A stretch of 24,366 bases of DNA from an uncultured Eubacterium sp. (GCA_905233805.1 CAJOER010000010.1:1-24366); one strand, 5' to 3'; shown: positions 1 to 8,250, numbered from the stretch's first letter. Notes: a model not told the origin generated them from the sequence alone. Translations and numbers: made by a program.

Positions 1-1240
1 TATTAACCGCCGCAAGAACAGCCATACTCTTTCCGAGATTAAGGAATAATCCCGTCAGCTTTTTATCCTTAATCATTGCCTTACCCTTTGTGATAAGCTC
101 TGCGTTGATGTCCATAATCGGACCGCCCGGCTCATCGGATACGGAAAGGTCGTTAATTGTAATAATTTTGTTTTCAAACATATAGTCAAGCTGTTCGGGC
201 TTAATCTTACCAAGCATAAGCTTAACAAGTGCGAGGGAGGCAAGGCCGAAGCCGATTTTAGTCTGATAATTGTATTCGTAATCCCAAAGCGTTTCCGCGC
301 TGTAGGTTTCCGTCTTATCGTTAATAATTGTTTCAGCGAGCATTTTAGCCGCCCTGAATGCATTTGCAATACCGGAGCCGATAATCGGTACCGTCATAAA
401 CGCGCTGTCGCCGATTGCCGCATAACCGTCAGCCACCATAACGGCAATGGTTTGCCTTACGGGGATTGTTACCATCTGACCGCCGCGGATAACCTGAGTG
501 CCGAGTATCGGGTTTTCCTTGCGGAATACCTCTGCTCTTTCAAGCGCCTCTTCCTTTGTGAATTCTTCAAAATCGCCTATAAGCAGGTCGCTGTAGGTTT
601 CGTCGTCAGCAACCCACGCAATGCCGAAAACGCCCTCGGGAAGCATATAAACCTTGTATTTATCCACACATTCATTGCTGTCCGTACGGTTGTAAAACGC
701 CCTGTAAACGGTGAATTTTTCCATTTTATTCATTTCAGCCTGAACGCCGCAGCATTCGGGAAGTCCCTTGCGCACAGGGCTTTCGCAGCCGCAGGCGTCA
801 ACTACCATATCGCCTAAAATGTCACCCTTGTCGGTCTTAATACCGATAACCCTGTCGCCCGCCATAACGGGGCCGAGGATTTCCGTGCCGTAGACAAATT
901 TAACGCCCGCCTTTTCTGCGTCGTCAATAATAAGGTCGTAAATATCCTTACGCTCCATTTTTATATCCGTTCCGCGAGCCTCGTCAATATCGTTGCGAAG
1001 AATAACTCTGCCGGCAGGGGGGCAGAAGCTCATATTGTGCATGGGCAGTATTTTATCCTCGGGAACGGAAAGCCCAACCTCTGCAAGGGATTTGGAATTA
1101 AAAATATCCGTCCAGTCGTATCCCATGTTTTCGCGGGTGTTCTTTTCGTAAACGGTTACGTTAAAACCCGCCTCTGCAAGCTTTGCAGCACAGGTAATTC
1201 CGCCGTGTCCGCCGCCTGCAATAATGATTTTCTTTGCCAA
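1..1240 (-). CDS. NAD(P)/FAD-dependent oxidoreductase (3' end beyond window)
   Basis: About 413 residues are visible and the frame is still open at base 1, so the C-terminus lies outside the window. The N-terminus carries a Rossmann dinucleotide-binding loop (IIIAGGGHGGI, residues 5-15), with the acidic residue that binds the FAD ribose at the end of the second strand (VTVYEK, near residue 32). Near residue 290 is the second FAD signature of the geranylgeranyl-reductase/PHBH-like fold (AAIGDSAF followed by P..GSGI.NAFRAA). The substrate cannot be told. The start is TTG at 1240: an in-frame TGA lies three codons upstream, the nearby ATGs are out of frame, and an AAAGGA ribosome binding site sits about 9 bases ahead. 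It has its own promoter, separated from the upstream nadE operon by a terminator. The family is confident, the specific reaction is not. Confidence 0.82.
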   Translation of the reverse strand, partial: MAKKIIIAGGGHGGITCAAKLAEAGFNVTVYEKNTRENMGYDWTDIFNSKSLAEVGLSVPEDKILPMHNMSFCPPAGRVILRNDIDEARGTDIKMERKDIYDLIIDDAEKAGVKFVYGTEILGPVMAGDRVIGIKTDKGDILGDMVVDACGCESPVRKGLPECCGVQAEMNKMEKFTVYRAFYNRTDSNECVDKYKVYMLPEGVFGIAWVADDETYSDLLIGDFEEFTKEEALERAEVFRKENPILGTQVIRGGQMVTIPVRQTIAVMVADGYAAIGDSAFMTVPIIGSGIANAFRAAKMLAETIINDKTETYSAETLWDYEYNYQTKIGFGLASLALVKLMLGKIKPEQLDYMFENKIITINDLSVSDEPGGPIMDINAELITKGKAMIKDKKLTGLFLNLGKSMAVLAAVN

Positions 1241-1280
1241 AAGACATCATCCTTTCACATAAATTTTACTCATCGCTTTA

Positions 1281-1308
1281 ATTATACCACATTTGTCTAT
1301 AAAGTCAA
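1281..1308 (-). promoter_or_regulatory. Sigma-A type promoter of the FAD oxidoreductase
   Basis: On the minus strand, TTGACT (1303-1308) is followed after 16 bases by TATAAT (1281-1286), about 40 bases ahead of the TTG start at 1240. It lies just downstream of the nadE terminator, so the oxidoreductase is probably a separate transcription unit. Confidence 0.75.
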
Positions 1309-1318
1309 AGTCTATTAT

Positions 1319-1352
1319 TAAAAAACGCCGACGCTTCGTTTAAAGCGCCGGC
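1319..1352 (-). terminator. Rho-independent terminator after nadE
   Basis: A 10-base-pair stem (1327-1336 with 1343-1352, one G-U pair, six-base loop) is followed on the minus strand by a run of T (the A run at 1319-1325). It starts six bases past the nadE stop codon and ends the five-gene minus-strand operon that begins at 6307. Confidence 0.85.
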
Positions 1353-1357
1353 AGTTT

Positions 1358-2083
1358 TTATATTTCGGGTTTGAACGAGGGCATAATCTCAAGTTTGAAC
1401 TGATTAATTCTGTGAAGATAATCTATTCTCTCTTTAACCTTTTCGTCGTCTATCTCGCCCGTTCTGATATATCTGTCAAGAACTGCGTAGGTAAAACCGA
1501 GGTTGTCCTCGTCGGTCTTTCCGCACAGCCCGTCGGATGGTACCTTGTTGATTAAAACGTCGGGAAGCCCGAGCAGCGCGCCGATTTCCTTCATTTCGGC
1601 AACCGTGATATTTGAGCACGGGGAGAAATCGCCGACCGAATCGCCGTAGCGCGTTGAATAACCGACCCAGTCCTCGGAGAGATTACAGGTATTTGCAACT
1701 CTTCCGTTATGACTCTGGGATACCGCGTATAAAACGGACATACGGATTCTCGGCGGAAGGTTCACCCTGCTCTGCTCCGAAAGCTCGAAGGGTATGCTGT
1801 TCTTTACGCCGTCAACCGCGTCTTTTATATTGACAATATAGTGCTTTATTCCGAGGTGGGTTACGAGGAGCTTTGCCATATCAATATCGCTCTGCTCTCC
1901 GCAGGGCATAAGCACGCCTATAACCCTGTCGCGACCGAGCGCCTCAACGCAAAGCGCGGCTACTATCGAGGAGTCCTTACCGCCGGAAATTCCTACCACC
2001 GCGTTACAGCCCTTTCCGTTTTTCTCAAAGAAATCGCGTATCCACTCTACGCACTCATTTTTTACCTTTAATGCGTCAAACAT
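1358..2083 (-). CDS. nadE: NAD+ synthase, ammonia-dependent type
   Basis: This 241-residue protein amidates deamido-NAD+ with ATP, the last step of NAD+ synthesis, in the cytoplasm. The PP-loop ATP pyrophosphatase motif SGGKDSS is at residues 33-39, and the middle of the protein holds the NadE-type stretches NTCNLSEDWVGYSTRYGD and PSDGLCGKTDEDNLG. The length is that of the stand-alone synthetase domain; the amino-terminal glutaminase domain of the longer NadE form is absent, so free ammonia or a separate ammonia source is implied. The ATG at 2083 has an AAGGAG site 6 bases upstream. It is the last gene of the operon, 9 bases after the acyltransferase, and is followed directly by a terminator. 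Confidence 0.95.
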   Translation of the reverse strand: MFDALKVKNECVEWIRDFFEKNGKGCNAVVGISGGKDSSIVAALCVEALGRDRVIGVLMPCGEQSDIDMAKLLVTHLGIKHYIVNIKDAVDGVKNSIPFELSEQSRVNLPPRIRMSVLYAVSQSHNGRVANTCNLSEDWVGYSTRYGDSVGDFSPCSNITVAEMKEIGALLGLPDVLINKVPSDGLCGKTDEDNLGFTYAVLDRYIRTGEIDDEKVKERIDYLHRINQFKLEIMPSFKPEI

Positions 2084-2092
2084 AGTTTCTCC

Positions 2093-3373
2093 TTATTTGA
2101 GCAGCATTTCGATTGACTCTTCAAGAAGGTCGAAGAAATGCTCAACAATCTTTTTATCCTCGTCGTTACCTCTTACGCACATAGAAAGAGTAAGCTCTTT
2201 TCTCATCGACGTTGCCGAAAGAAGCACGTACGGCTTATATTTAACCGCTCCGCTCATAAAGCCGTCGGTCGGCTCGTGGCCTTCAAGCGCGAGCTTATCC
2301 ACTTCAAGAATACCGATATTGCTCATAGCCAGCAGCGGGTTGGCGTAGCCGACTTTGATTATTTCCTCGCTTGCCGCGTGGGGCATAATCTTATATCCGA
2401 GCGAAAGCAGCGGAAGCCCGTGAAGTCCCATAAATCTGTCCTGCTTGAACTGATTTGACGAGCGCACAACGTATTCAAGAGTTTCAAAAATATCGCTGCC
2501 GCGGCGCGGTACCTTGCACTGCATCCACGCCGTCTGGTTAGTAACGCCCTGGTCGGAATTATCCTTGATATGGCGCCTTAAATCAATCGCGCAGGATATT
2601 GAAACGCTGTCCTCGGGGTTGAACTGCGCAAGCTCGTAAAGCGCGTAAAAATACGCCGTGAGGAGCATATCGTTAATTGTCGCTCCCCTCTTTTTACCCG
2701 CGGCGCGGATTTCGTCAAACTTCTCGGCTGAAAGACGTCTTCTTGCGATAAACGAACTGTCGCGGATATTGTCGGGAGTGAGCGGGAAGCCGTGCTTGTC
2801 GGGCGTGTTGACGTTTTTATAAAGGTTCTTCGCCATTCTGCGCTCGCCCGCGGTAAAGTCCTCGTACACCGCCTCATAGGAGCGCGTACCCGTTCTCAAA
2901 TCAATCGGGCTTGCCTTACCTTCGACGTAATCGTTGTAGTTTTTGCACAGCGCCTTCATAAAGTATTTCAAGTCGCCGCCGTCCATACACATATGATTTT
3001 CAACGACTAAAAGCACAGATTTTCCGCCGTGGTTCAGTACGGCAACCTTCATCTGAATATCAGCGTCGGGCGGGATATACTGAACGAGGAATTTATTTAT
3101 TTCCTCATCGAGCTTTTCCTCGGCTACCTCTTTAATCGTAAGCACATCGTTTATATTATAATCCTTTACCGTCCAGTAGGGGTGGATTTTATTATCGGTA
3201 AACGAAGAGTGCAAAACGGGCGCCTTTTCAAAAAAGCATATAAGTACCGTTTTAAGCGCTTCAATATTTATTTCAAAGTCATAATGAAGCTCGACGTGAA
3301 CCATTCTGTCATTAAAATCGCGGAAGAGATAATGCATCTTATCCCATAATTCTGCGTTTAATTTTCGTTCCAT
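2093..3373 (-). CDS. Condensation-domain-like acyltransferase
   Basis: This 426-residue protein looks like a stand-alone member of the CoA-dependent acyltransferase/condensation superfamily (NRPS C domains, PapA, alcohol acetyltransferases, WS/DGAT). The best evidence is NHMCMDG at residues 126-132, which matches HHxxxDG with the first His changed to Asn while the usual catalytic second His (127) and the Asp (131) are kept. Further support comes from ATINDMLLTA (residues 231-240), like the ATVND motif of the superfamily, and from an IDLR block near residues 263-266. No carrier domain, adenylation domain or signal peptide is visible. Its start overlaps the end of the membrane-protein gene by 16 bases, so the two are probably translationally coupled and may act together at the membrane. 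Acyl donor and acceptor are unknown. Confidence 0.7.
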   Translation of the reverse strand: MERKLNAELWDKMHYLFRDFNDRMVHVELHYDFEINIEALKTVLICFFEKAPVLHSSFTDNKIHPYWTVKDYNINDVLTIKEVAEEKLDEEINKFLVQYIPPDADIQMKVAVLNHGGKSVLLVVENHMCMDGGDLKYFMKALCKNYNDYVEGKASPIDLRTGTRSYEAVYEDFTAGERRMAKNLYKNVNTPDKHGFPLTPDNIRDSSFIARRRLSAEKFDEIRAAGKKRGATINDMLLTAYFYALYELAQFNPEDSVSISCAIDLRRHIKDNSDQGVTNQTAWMQCKVPRRGSDIFETLEYVVRSSNQFKQDRFMGLHGLPLLSLGYKIMPHAASEEIIKVGYANPLLAMSNIGILEVDKLALEGHEPTDGFMSGAVKYKPYVLLSATSMRKELTLSMCVRGNDEDKKIVEHFFDLLEESIEMLLK

Positions 3374-4164
3374 GTGTCAGCCACCTCCAGACTTGAAAGC
3401 TTATTCCTGCCTATCGCAAAGAGAATTATTACCAAATCAATTACGAGCGAAAGCGGTATAAATATCCACGCATATCGCCACGCGATAAGACCGGTTGCGC
3501 CGATAATTACAAATACGAATACCGAAATTACGGGGATATACAAAAGCCAGTAGAATATTGCAAGGCGGTGCTTATGCGTAGTACAGAATACCGCGTCGCA
3601 GAGGAACATAGCGATAAGAGAGAACATAACTATAATCCAGCTTCCCTCAATATCGGTAAGTGCAACCACGAGAACGAACGCCGCAACGCCGAATACTATC
3701 ACCGCGCCCATAAGGCACGCTCTTGCGAAAATGTGGAAGATTTTTTTCATTGACGCGAAGTTCTGAACGCCGAGGGAGAGAAGATATACTACCCAGAGAA
3801 GAACGCCGTCAACAACGATAGCCCAGGTCTTATCCCACATCTTTGTAACAAAGCTTACGCCGAGGAAAATAATTACAACCGAAAGAAGATAAATCGCCGA
3901 GCCGATTACGTTGAGAATGATATTTCTCTTTCTCTTCATAGCGGCGGTTTCTTTTTTGTAAAACTCTGCATAGCTTCCGCTTAAATCAGGGTATTCGCTT
4001 ATTACAAGGTCGTCGATAACCTTTCTGTCTTTAAGCCCTCTTGAGCTTATTTCGTTAGCCCTTGCGGTCATCTCTTCAAGGACCTGCCTTTTGTATCTGT
4101 AAAGAAGCTTGTCTCCCGGCTTATCGGGCAGCTCTTTATTGATATAGCTTATATAGTTTTCCAT
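3358..4164 (-). CDS. Six-span membrane protein with HAAS/permease-prefix-like N-terminus
   Basis: I chose the ATG at 4164 (268 residues) over the GTG at 4170, because AGGAGG lies 5 bases before the ATG and would overlap the GTG. Residues 1-75 are a charged, soluble alpha-helical region ending in SEYPDLSGSYAEF, which resembles the small cytoplasmic domain (HAAS/DUF1700 or permease prefix) found ahead of membrane segments in Firmicutes. Six hydrophobic segments follow, at about residues 83-108, 115-135, 142-170, 176-198, 205-228 and 232-255. No catalytic motif is visible. The gene ends inside the start of the acyltransferase gene. The family is uncertain; the membrane topology is clear from the sequence. 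Confidence 0.7.
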   Translation of the reverse strand: MENYISYINKELPDKPGDKLLYRYKRQVLEEMTARANEISSRGLKDRKVIDDLVISEYPDLSGSYAEFYKKETAAMKRKRNIILNVIGSAIYLLSVVIIFLGVSFVTKMWDKTWAIVVDGVLLWVVYLLSLGVQNFASMKKIFHIFARACLMGAVIVFGVAAFVLVVALTDIEGSWIIVMFSLIAMFLCDAVFCTTHKHRLAIFYWLLYIPVISVFVFVIIGATGLIAWRYAWIFIPLSLVIDLVIILFAIGRNKLSSLEVADTWNEN

Positions 4165-4176
4165 AGGCACCTCCTG

Positions 4177-4821
4177 TTAATATCCTAAATCTTCGTTTAC
4201 GATTATTACCTTAATTCTGTCTTTATGTCTCTGTTTTGCCGTTACTACATAGTTACAGCAGATTCTTGTATCAGCCGTGCACCCATCGCACATATATGGA
4301 TTCTCTTTGGTAAGGGATACGCATTTTCCGAGCTTTGAGCAGGCGGATGGAATTCCGAGACGCTCGCAGTTTTTCGGCGAGGCAACTTCTTTCACTCTTT
4401 TAATTGCCGCGTCAATGTCGGGTACTATCTTATTTTTGCCGACAACCATTACGACCTGCTTCGGGCCGTAAACTATACACGCCACGCGGTTTGAATTTCC
4501 GTCGACGTTATAAAGTTCACCGCGCTCGGTTACGGCGTTTGACGAGGTGAGATAAGTATCGCAGCCGAAGGCTTTGATATACGCCTCGCGTACAGACTCG
4601 CCCTCATATTTTGAGCGGTCGATATAGTCATAATCGCCGTTTGAGATAAGCTCATATATTCCGCACTCGCCGAGAGTTACCGAGCCGCCGTGGGACACGC
4701 TTTCGCCTTTTTTGATAAGCGACTCCACTATCAAAAGAACGTCGGCTCTGCTTTCGGCATAATATGCCTTAATTCCGTTTTTTTCAAGGTTTGCCATGGT
4801 GGTTTCAATATACTTTTCCAT
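4177..4821 (-). CDS. LUD-domain protein (lactate utilization protein family)
   Basis: This 214-residue protein matches the LUD (DUF162/LutC-like) fold: an N-terminal helical part, then SHGGSVTLGECGIYE (residues 43-57), GCDTYLTSSNAVTERGEL (86-103), VDGNSNRVACIVYGP (106-120) and the conserved VVGKNKIVPDIDAAI stretch. LutC takes part in L-lactate oxidation with LutA and LutB in other bacteria, but neither partner is present here, so a role in lactate use is not shown. The C-terminus is cysteine-rich (C152, C161, C167, C178, C181, C188, C189), including MCDGCTADTRICC, which could hold a metal or Fe-S centre. The ATG at 4821 has GGAGG 5 bases upstream, and the gene starts 2 bases after the yifB C-terminal fragment, so it is in the same operon. 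Confidence 0.85.
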   Translation of the reverse strand: MEKYIETTMANLEKNGIKAYYAESRADVLLIVESLIKKGESVSHGGSVTLGECGIYELISNGDYDYIDRSKYEGESVREAYIKAFGCDTYLTSSNAVTERGELYNVDGNSNRVACIVYGPKQVVMVVGKNKIVPDIDAAIKRVKEVASPKNCERLGIPSACSKLGKCVSLTKENPYMCDGCTADTRICCNYVVTAKQRHKDRIKVIIVNEDLGY

Positions 4822-4823
4822 AC

Positions 4824-5327
4824 TTACCTCCAGTATTTTCTGTCAAGACTTCTGTACTGAATCGCCTCCGCGATATGCGAAACCTCAATGATTTCGCTTG
4901 AATCAAGGTCGGCGATGGTTCTTGCAACTCTGAGTATTTTATCGTACGCCCTCGCCGAAAGTCCCATGGACTCAAAGCTCGCTTTGAGCATAGCGTCGGC
5001 GTCCTCGCTCAGTATACAGTATTCGCGCGTTGCCCTCGGAGTCATATTCGCGTTACAGGTAATATTCGTTCCTTTAAATCTTTCGCTCTGGATTTCGCGC
5101 GCCTTGTTTACGCGCTTTCTGATTTCCTCGCTGCTCTCCTCCTTCTGCTTGCCCGAAAGTTTGTCGTAATCGATATTCTGCATTTCGATATGAATATCAA
5201 TTCTGTCAAGAAGGGGGCCGGAGGTCTTGTCGCGGTAACGCTTTTTTGCCGCCTCGGAGCAGGAGCACTCCCTCGTCGGGTGGCCCATATATCCGCACGG
5301 GCAGGGGTTCATAGCCGCAACGACCAT
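4824..5327 (-). pseudogene. yifB: YifB/ComM-family AAA ATPase, C-terminal fragment
   Basis: This 167-residue frame begins with MVVAAMNPCPCG, the internal cysteine motif of YifB/ComM Mg-chelatase-like ATPases, and continues with the SGPLLDRIDIHIE block and the helical C-terminal domain (LSARAYDKILRVARTIADL). It is the second half of the gene whose first half is at 5327-6307. The frame is open upstream of its ATG and there reads Pro-Ser-Arg-Ile, which are the residues expected just before this Met in family members, so the ATG is probably not a native start. The ATG overlaps the TAA that ends the first half (TAATG), which would permit re-initiation. Confidence 0.85.
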
Positions 5328-6307
5328 TATTCTTGAAGGCCGTCCTCGAGGGGCTGTCTTAAAGACTCCTTTGCACGGCGGTCAAATTCGGGGAACTCGT
5401 CCATAAACAGCACGCCGTTGTGCGCAAGGGAAATCTCGCCGGGTTTGGGGCTTGCACCGCCGCCCGTCAGTCCCTGCGCCGAAATCGTATGGTGCGGACT
5501 TCTGAACGGTCTTCTTGCAATCAGCCTCGCGTTTTCAGGCAGTTCGCCCGCGACGGAATATATCTTCGTCGTTTCAACCTTCTCTTCAAAACTCATCTCG
5601 GGAAGGATTGAACCGATACGCTTTGCGAGCATTGATTTACCCGTACCGGGGGTGCCTATCATAAGACAGTTGTGACCGCCGGCGGCGGCAACCTCGAGCG
5701 CTCTTTTCGCCTCGCTCTGTCCCTTGACGTCGCAAAAATCAAGCTCGTCGCTTATTATCTCAGCCTCTTCAAGTTCTCTGAATACGGGTTCGATAACCTT
5801 AAAGCCCGTGAGGTGTGCTATAACGTCTTTAATATTTTTTACGGGAAGAACATCAATCCCCTCTACTACCGAGCCTTCAACCGCATTTTTATCGGGCACA
5901 AATATCGCCTTGCTGCCGCTGTCCCTCGCCTGAAGAACCATGGGGAGCACGCCGTTTGCGGGGCGGATTTCCCCGTTGAGAGAAAGCTCGCCGATAAACG
6001 AATAGCCGTCCAAATCGCTCCTTAGCTGACCGCTTGCCTGCAAAATGGAAACAAGCACGGGAAGGTCGTAAAAAGCACCCTCTTTTTTAATGTTCGCAGG
6101 GGCAATATTCACCGTGATACGCGATACGGGATAGGTATAACCGCAGTTTTTAATTGAAGCTCTTACCCTCTCCCTGCTCTCTTTTACGGCAGCGTCGGGC
6201 AGACCTACCAAGTCAAACCTCGGAAGGCCTCCGCTTATATCCGCCTCAACGAAAACATCAAAGCTTTTAAGACCGATAAGTCCCTGACTTTTTACCTTTG
6301 CAAACAT
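5327..6307 (-). pseudogene. yifB: YifB/ComM-family AAA ATPase, N-terminal fragment
   Basis: This 326-residue frame covers the N-terminal LonC-like domain (GLPDAAVKESRERVRASI, ITVNIAPANIKKEG, FIGELSLNGEIRP) and most of the ATPase domain: Walker A GTPGTGKS at 218-225, FRSPHHT at 268-274 and Walker B GVLFMDEFPEF at 298-308. It stops right after LRQPLEDG, where a complete protein of about 500 residues would continue with a VTISR-type segment. Relatives of this ATPase act in natural transformation (ComM is a branch-migration helicase). ATG at 6307 follows an AGAGG site and a clear promoter. It is the first gene of the operon that ends with nadE. Together with the fragment at 4824-5327 the gene appears to have lost about 40 bases and its reading frame. 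Confidence 0.88.
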
Positions 6308-6342
6308 TTTTTGACCTCTGTAATAATATAATGCTAATAACT

Positions 6343-6371
6343 ATTATACATAATAATTGAGTTGTTGACAA
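6343..6371 (-). promoter_or_regulatory. Promoter of the yifB-nadE operon
   Basis: Minus strand: TTGTCA (6366-6371), 17 bases, TATAAT (6343-6348), about 36 bases before the yifB ATG. Its -35 box overlaps the -35 box of the divergent pgcA promoter by five bases. Confidence 0.78.
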
Positions 6372-6393
6372 TAGCAAATAATAGGTTTAAAAT
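6365..6393 (+). promoter_or_regulatory. Promoter of the phosphoglucomutase gene
   Basis: TTGACA (6365-6370), 17 bases, TAAAAT (6388-6393), about 32 bases before the ATG at 6426, which is preceded by AAAGGAG. It is back to back with the yifB promoter, and the two -35 boxes share bases. Confidence 0.78.
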
Positions 6394-6425
6394 ATAAAAT
6401 GGATTAATTTAAAGGAGAACTCAGT

Positions 6426-8138
6426 ATGGACATTAACGCTTTATATAACGAATGGCTTGAAAAGGCTGACGGCGACCCCGACCTTAAAGCCGAGCTTGAG
6501 AGTATCAGGGGCAAAGATGACGAAATTCTCGACCGCTTTTACCGCTCTCTTGAATTCGGTACGGCGGGGCTCAGAGGCGTAATCGGCGCAGGTACAAACC
6601 GTATGAATATCTACACCGTAGGAAGAGCGACTCAGGGCCTTTCGGATTTTCTCAATAAGAACTATGAAAACCCGTCAATCGCAATCGGCTACGATTCAAG
6701 AATAAAAAGCGATTATTTTTCAAAGGAAGCGGCGAGCATACTTGCCGCCAACGGAATTAAGGTATATATTTACGAGGAATTAGAGCCGACTCCCTGCCTT
6801 TCCTTCGCGATAAGATACTTTAAGACTTCAAGCGGAATTATCCTCACCGCATCGCACAATCCCGCAAAGTATAACGGCTATAAATGCTATAACCCCAAGG
6901 GATACCAGATGACCGACGAGGAAGCCGCGGAGACCTATGGTTTTATTCAGAAGGTTGACTACTTTACGGGTATAAAGAAGGTCGATTTTGACGAGGCGGT
7001 TAAAGACGGCAGGATTGAATACATCGGTCAGGACGTAATCAACGCCTTCCTTGACGAGGTTCAGAAGCAGTGCATCAACCCCGAAATCGTTAAAAACGCC
7101 GACCTTAAAGTTATTTATACTCCGCTTAACGGAACGGGTAACAAGCCCGTGCGCGCGATACTCGACAGAATAGGGATTGAAAAGGTTTACGTAGTTCCCG
7201 AGCAGGAAAATCCCGACGGCAATTTCCCGACCTGCCCCTTCCCGAACCCCGAGATTAAGCAGGTATTTGAAATCGGGCTTGAAATGAATAAGAAAATCGG
7301 CGCGGATATTCTTCTTGCAACCGACCCCGACTGCGACCGCGTAGGCATCGCCGTTCCCGACAAAACGGGCGAGCTTGTGCTTATGAGCGGTAACGAGGTA
7401 GGAGCTATGCTTCTGAACTATATCCTCTCCGAACGCAAGGCTAAGGGAACTCTCCCCGCTACTGCGGTTGCGGTTAAGAGCTTCGTTTCAACCGACCTTG
7501 CCGAGGTTATCGCAAAGAAATATAACTGTACCTTTAAAAACCTGCTCACCGGCTTTAAATACATAGGCGAGCTTATAACAAACCTTGAAAACGAGGGCAG
7601 AGCCGACGATTTCGTTATGGGCTTTGAAGAGAGCTACGGCTACCTTGCCGGAACCCACGCGAGGGATAAGGACGCGGTAGTCGCCTCAATGCTTATCTGT
7701 GAAATGGCGGCGTTTTACAAGAGCAAAGGTATGAACCTCGTAGACGTTATGAACTCCCTTTACGACGAGTTCGGCTACTACGGAAACGTAGTTGAAAGCT
7801 ACACCTTTGAGGGTGCGGCAGGAATGGAAAAAATGGCGGGAATTATGGATACACTCCGCGCAAATCCGCCGAAGGAAATTGCAGGCCTTGCAGTTAAGGC
7901 GGTTTCGGATTACAAAACGAGCAAAACGAAATATACCGACGGAAAAGTTGAAACAATCGACCTTCCGAAATCAAACGTTCTCGCCTTCGCGCTTGACGGC
8001 GGAAATAAGGTTATAGTCCGCCCCTCGGGCACGGAGCCGAAAATCAAGGCGTACATTACCGCTATCGGCGACAGCAAGGAAAACGCGGCGGCGCTTGCAG
8101 ATAAGCTTATCGCCGCATCAAATGAGTTTATGAAATAG
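6426..8138 (+). CDS. pgcA: Phosphoglucomutase/phosphomannomutase, alpha-phosphohexomutase family
   Basis: This 570-residue enzyme interconverts hexose 1- and 6-phosphates in the cytoplasm, feeding glycogen and cell-envelope sugar nucleotide synthesis. Landmarks in family order are the FGTAGLRG N-terminal loop (44-51), the phosphoserine loop TASHNPAKYNGYK (141-153, Ser143), the Mg-binding loop DPDCDR (300-305), the sugar-binding loop GFEESYGYLAG and the phosphate-binding loop RPSGTEPKIKAY near the C-terminus. The length and the GYK after the serine loop fit the PgcA/PGM2 subgroup of Firmicutes. AAAGGAG lies ahead of the ATG, and a 31-residue membrane peptide gene follows 9 bases after the stop. 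Confidence 0.95.
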   Translation: MDINALYNEWLEKADGDPDLKAELESIRGKDDEILDRFYRSLEFGTAGLRGVIGAGTNRMNIYTVGRATQGLSDFLNKNYENPSIAIGYDSRIKSDYFSKEAASILAANGIKVYIYEELEPTPCLSFAIRYFKTSSGIILTASHNPAKYNGYKCYNPKGYQMTDEEAAETYGFIQKVDYFTGIKKVDFDEAVKDGRIEYIGQDVINAFLDEVQKQCINPEIVKNADLKVIYTPLNGTGNKPVRAILDRIGIEKVYVVPEQENPDGNFPTCPFPNPEIKQVFEIGLEMNKKIGADILLATDPDCDRVGIAVPDKTGELVLMSGNEVGAMLLNYILSERKAKGTLPATAVAVKSFVSTDLAEVIAKKYNCTFKNLLTGFKYIGELITNLENEGRADDFVMGFEESYGYLAGTHARDKDAVVASMLICEMAAFYKSKGMNLVDVMNSLYDEFGYYGNVVESYTFEGAAGMEKMAGIMDTLRANPPKEIAGLAVKAVSDYKTSKTKYTDGKVETIDLPKSNVLAFALDGGNKVIVRPSGTEPKIKAYITAIGDSKENAAALADKLIAASNEFMK

Positions 8139-8147
8139 GAGGATTAT

Positions 8148-8243
8148 ATGCAGCAGAAATGGGTTAAGGTAACCGCGATTGTCCTCGCGCTCCTTATGGC
8201 AGTAAGCGGCCTCGGAGTAGGGCTTACAATCTTTATGAAATAA
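8148..8243 (+). CDS. 31-residue single-span membrane peptide
   Basis: A short ORF encodes a peptide beginning MQQKWVKV, followed by one hydrophobic helix (about residues 8-29) and ending in Met-Lys. It has a strong AGGAGG site 6 bases before the ATG, begins 9 bases after the phosphoglucomutase stop and is followed at once by a terminator, so it is probably the last translated gene of this two-gene unit. The positive N-terminus and the absence of a signal-peptidase site suggest a small inner-membrane peptide rather than a secreted one. I do not recognise its family with certainty. Confidence 0.65.
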   Translation: MQQKWVKVTAIVLALLMAVSGLGVGLTIFMK

Positions 8244-8250
8244 AAAAGAA

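Noticed and set aside
4165..4170. GTG at 4170 as start of the membrane protein
   Set aside because: The AGGAGG site would overlap the start codon; the ATG at 4164 has the normal 5-base spacing.
5320..5345. Programmed frameshift or coupled two-subunit design in yifB
   Set aside because: There is no slippery heptamer, and the family segment between the halves is missing rather than in another frame, so a deletion explains it better.
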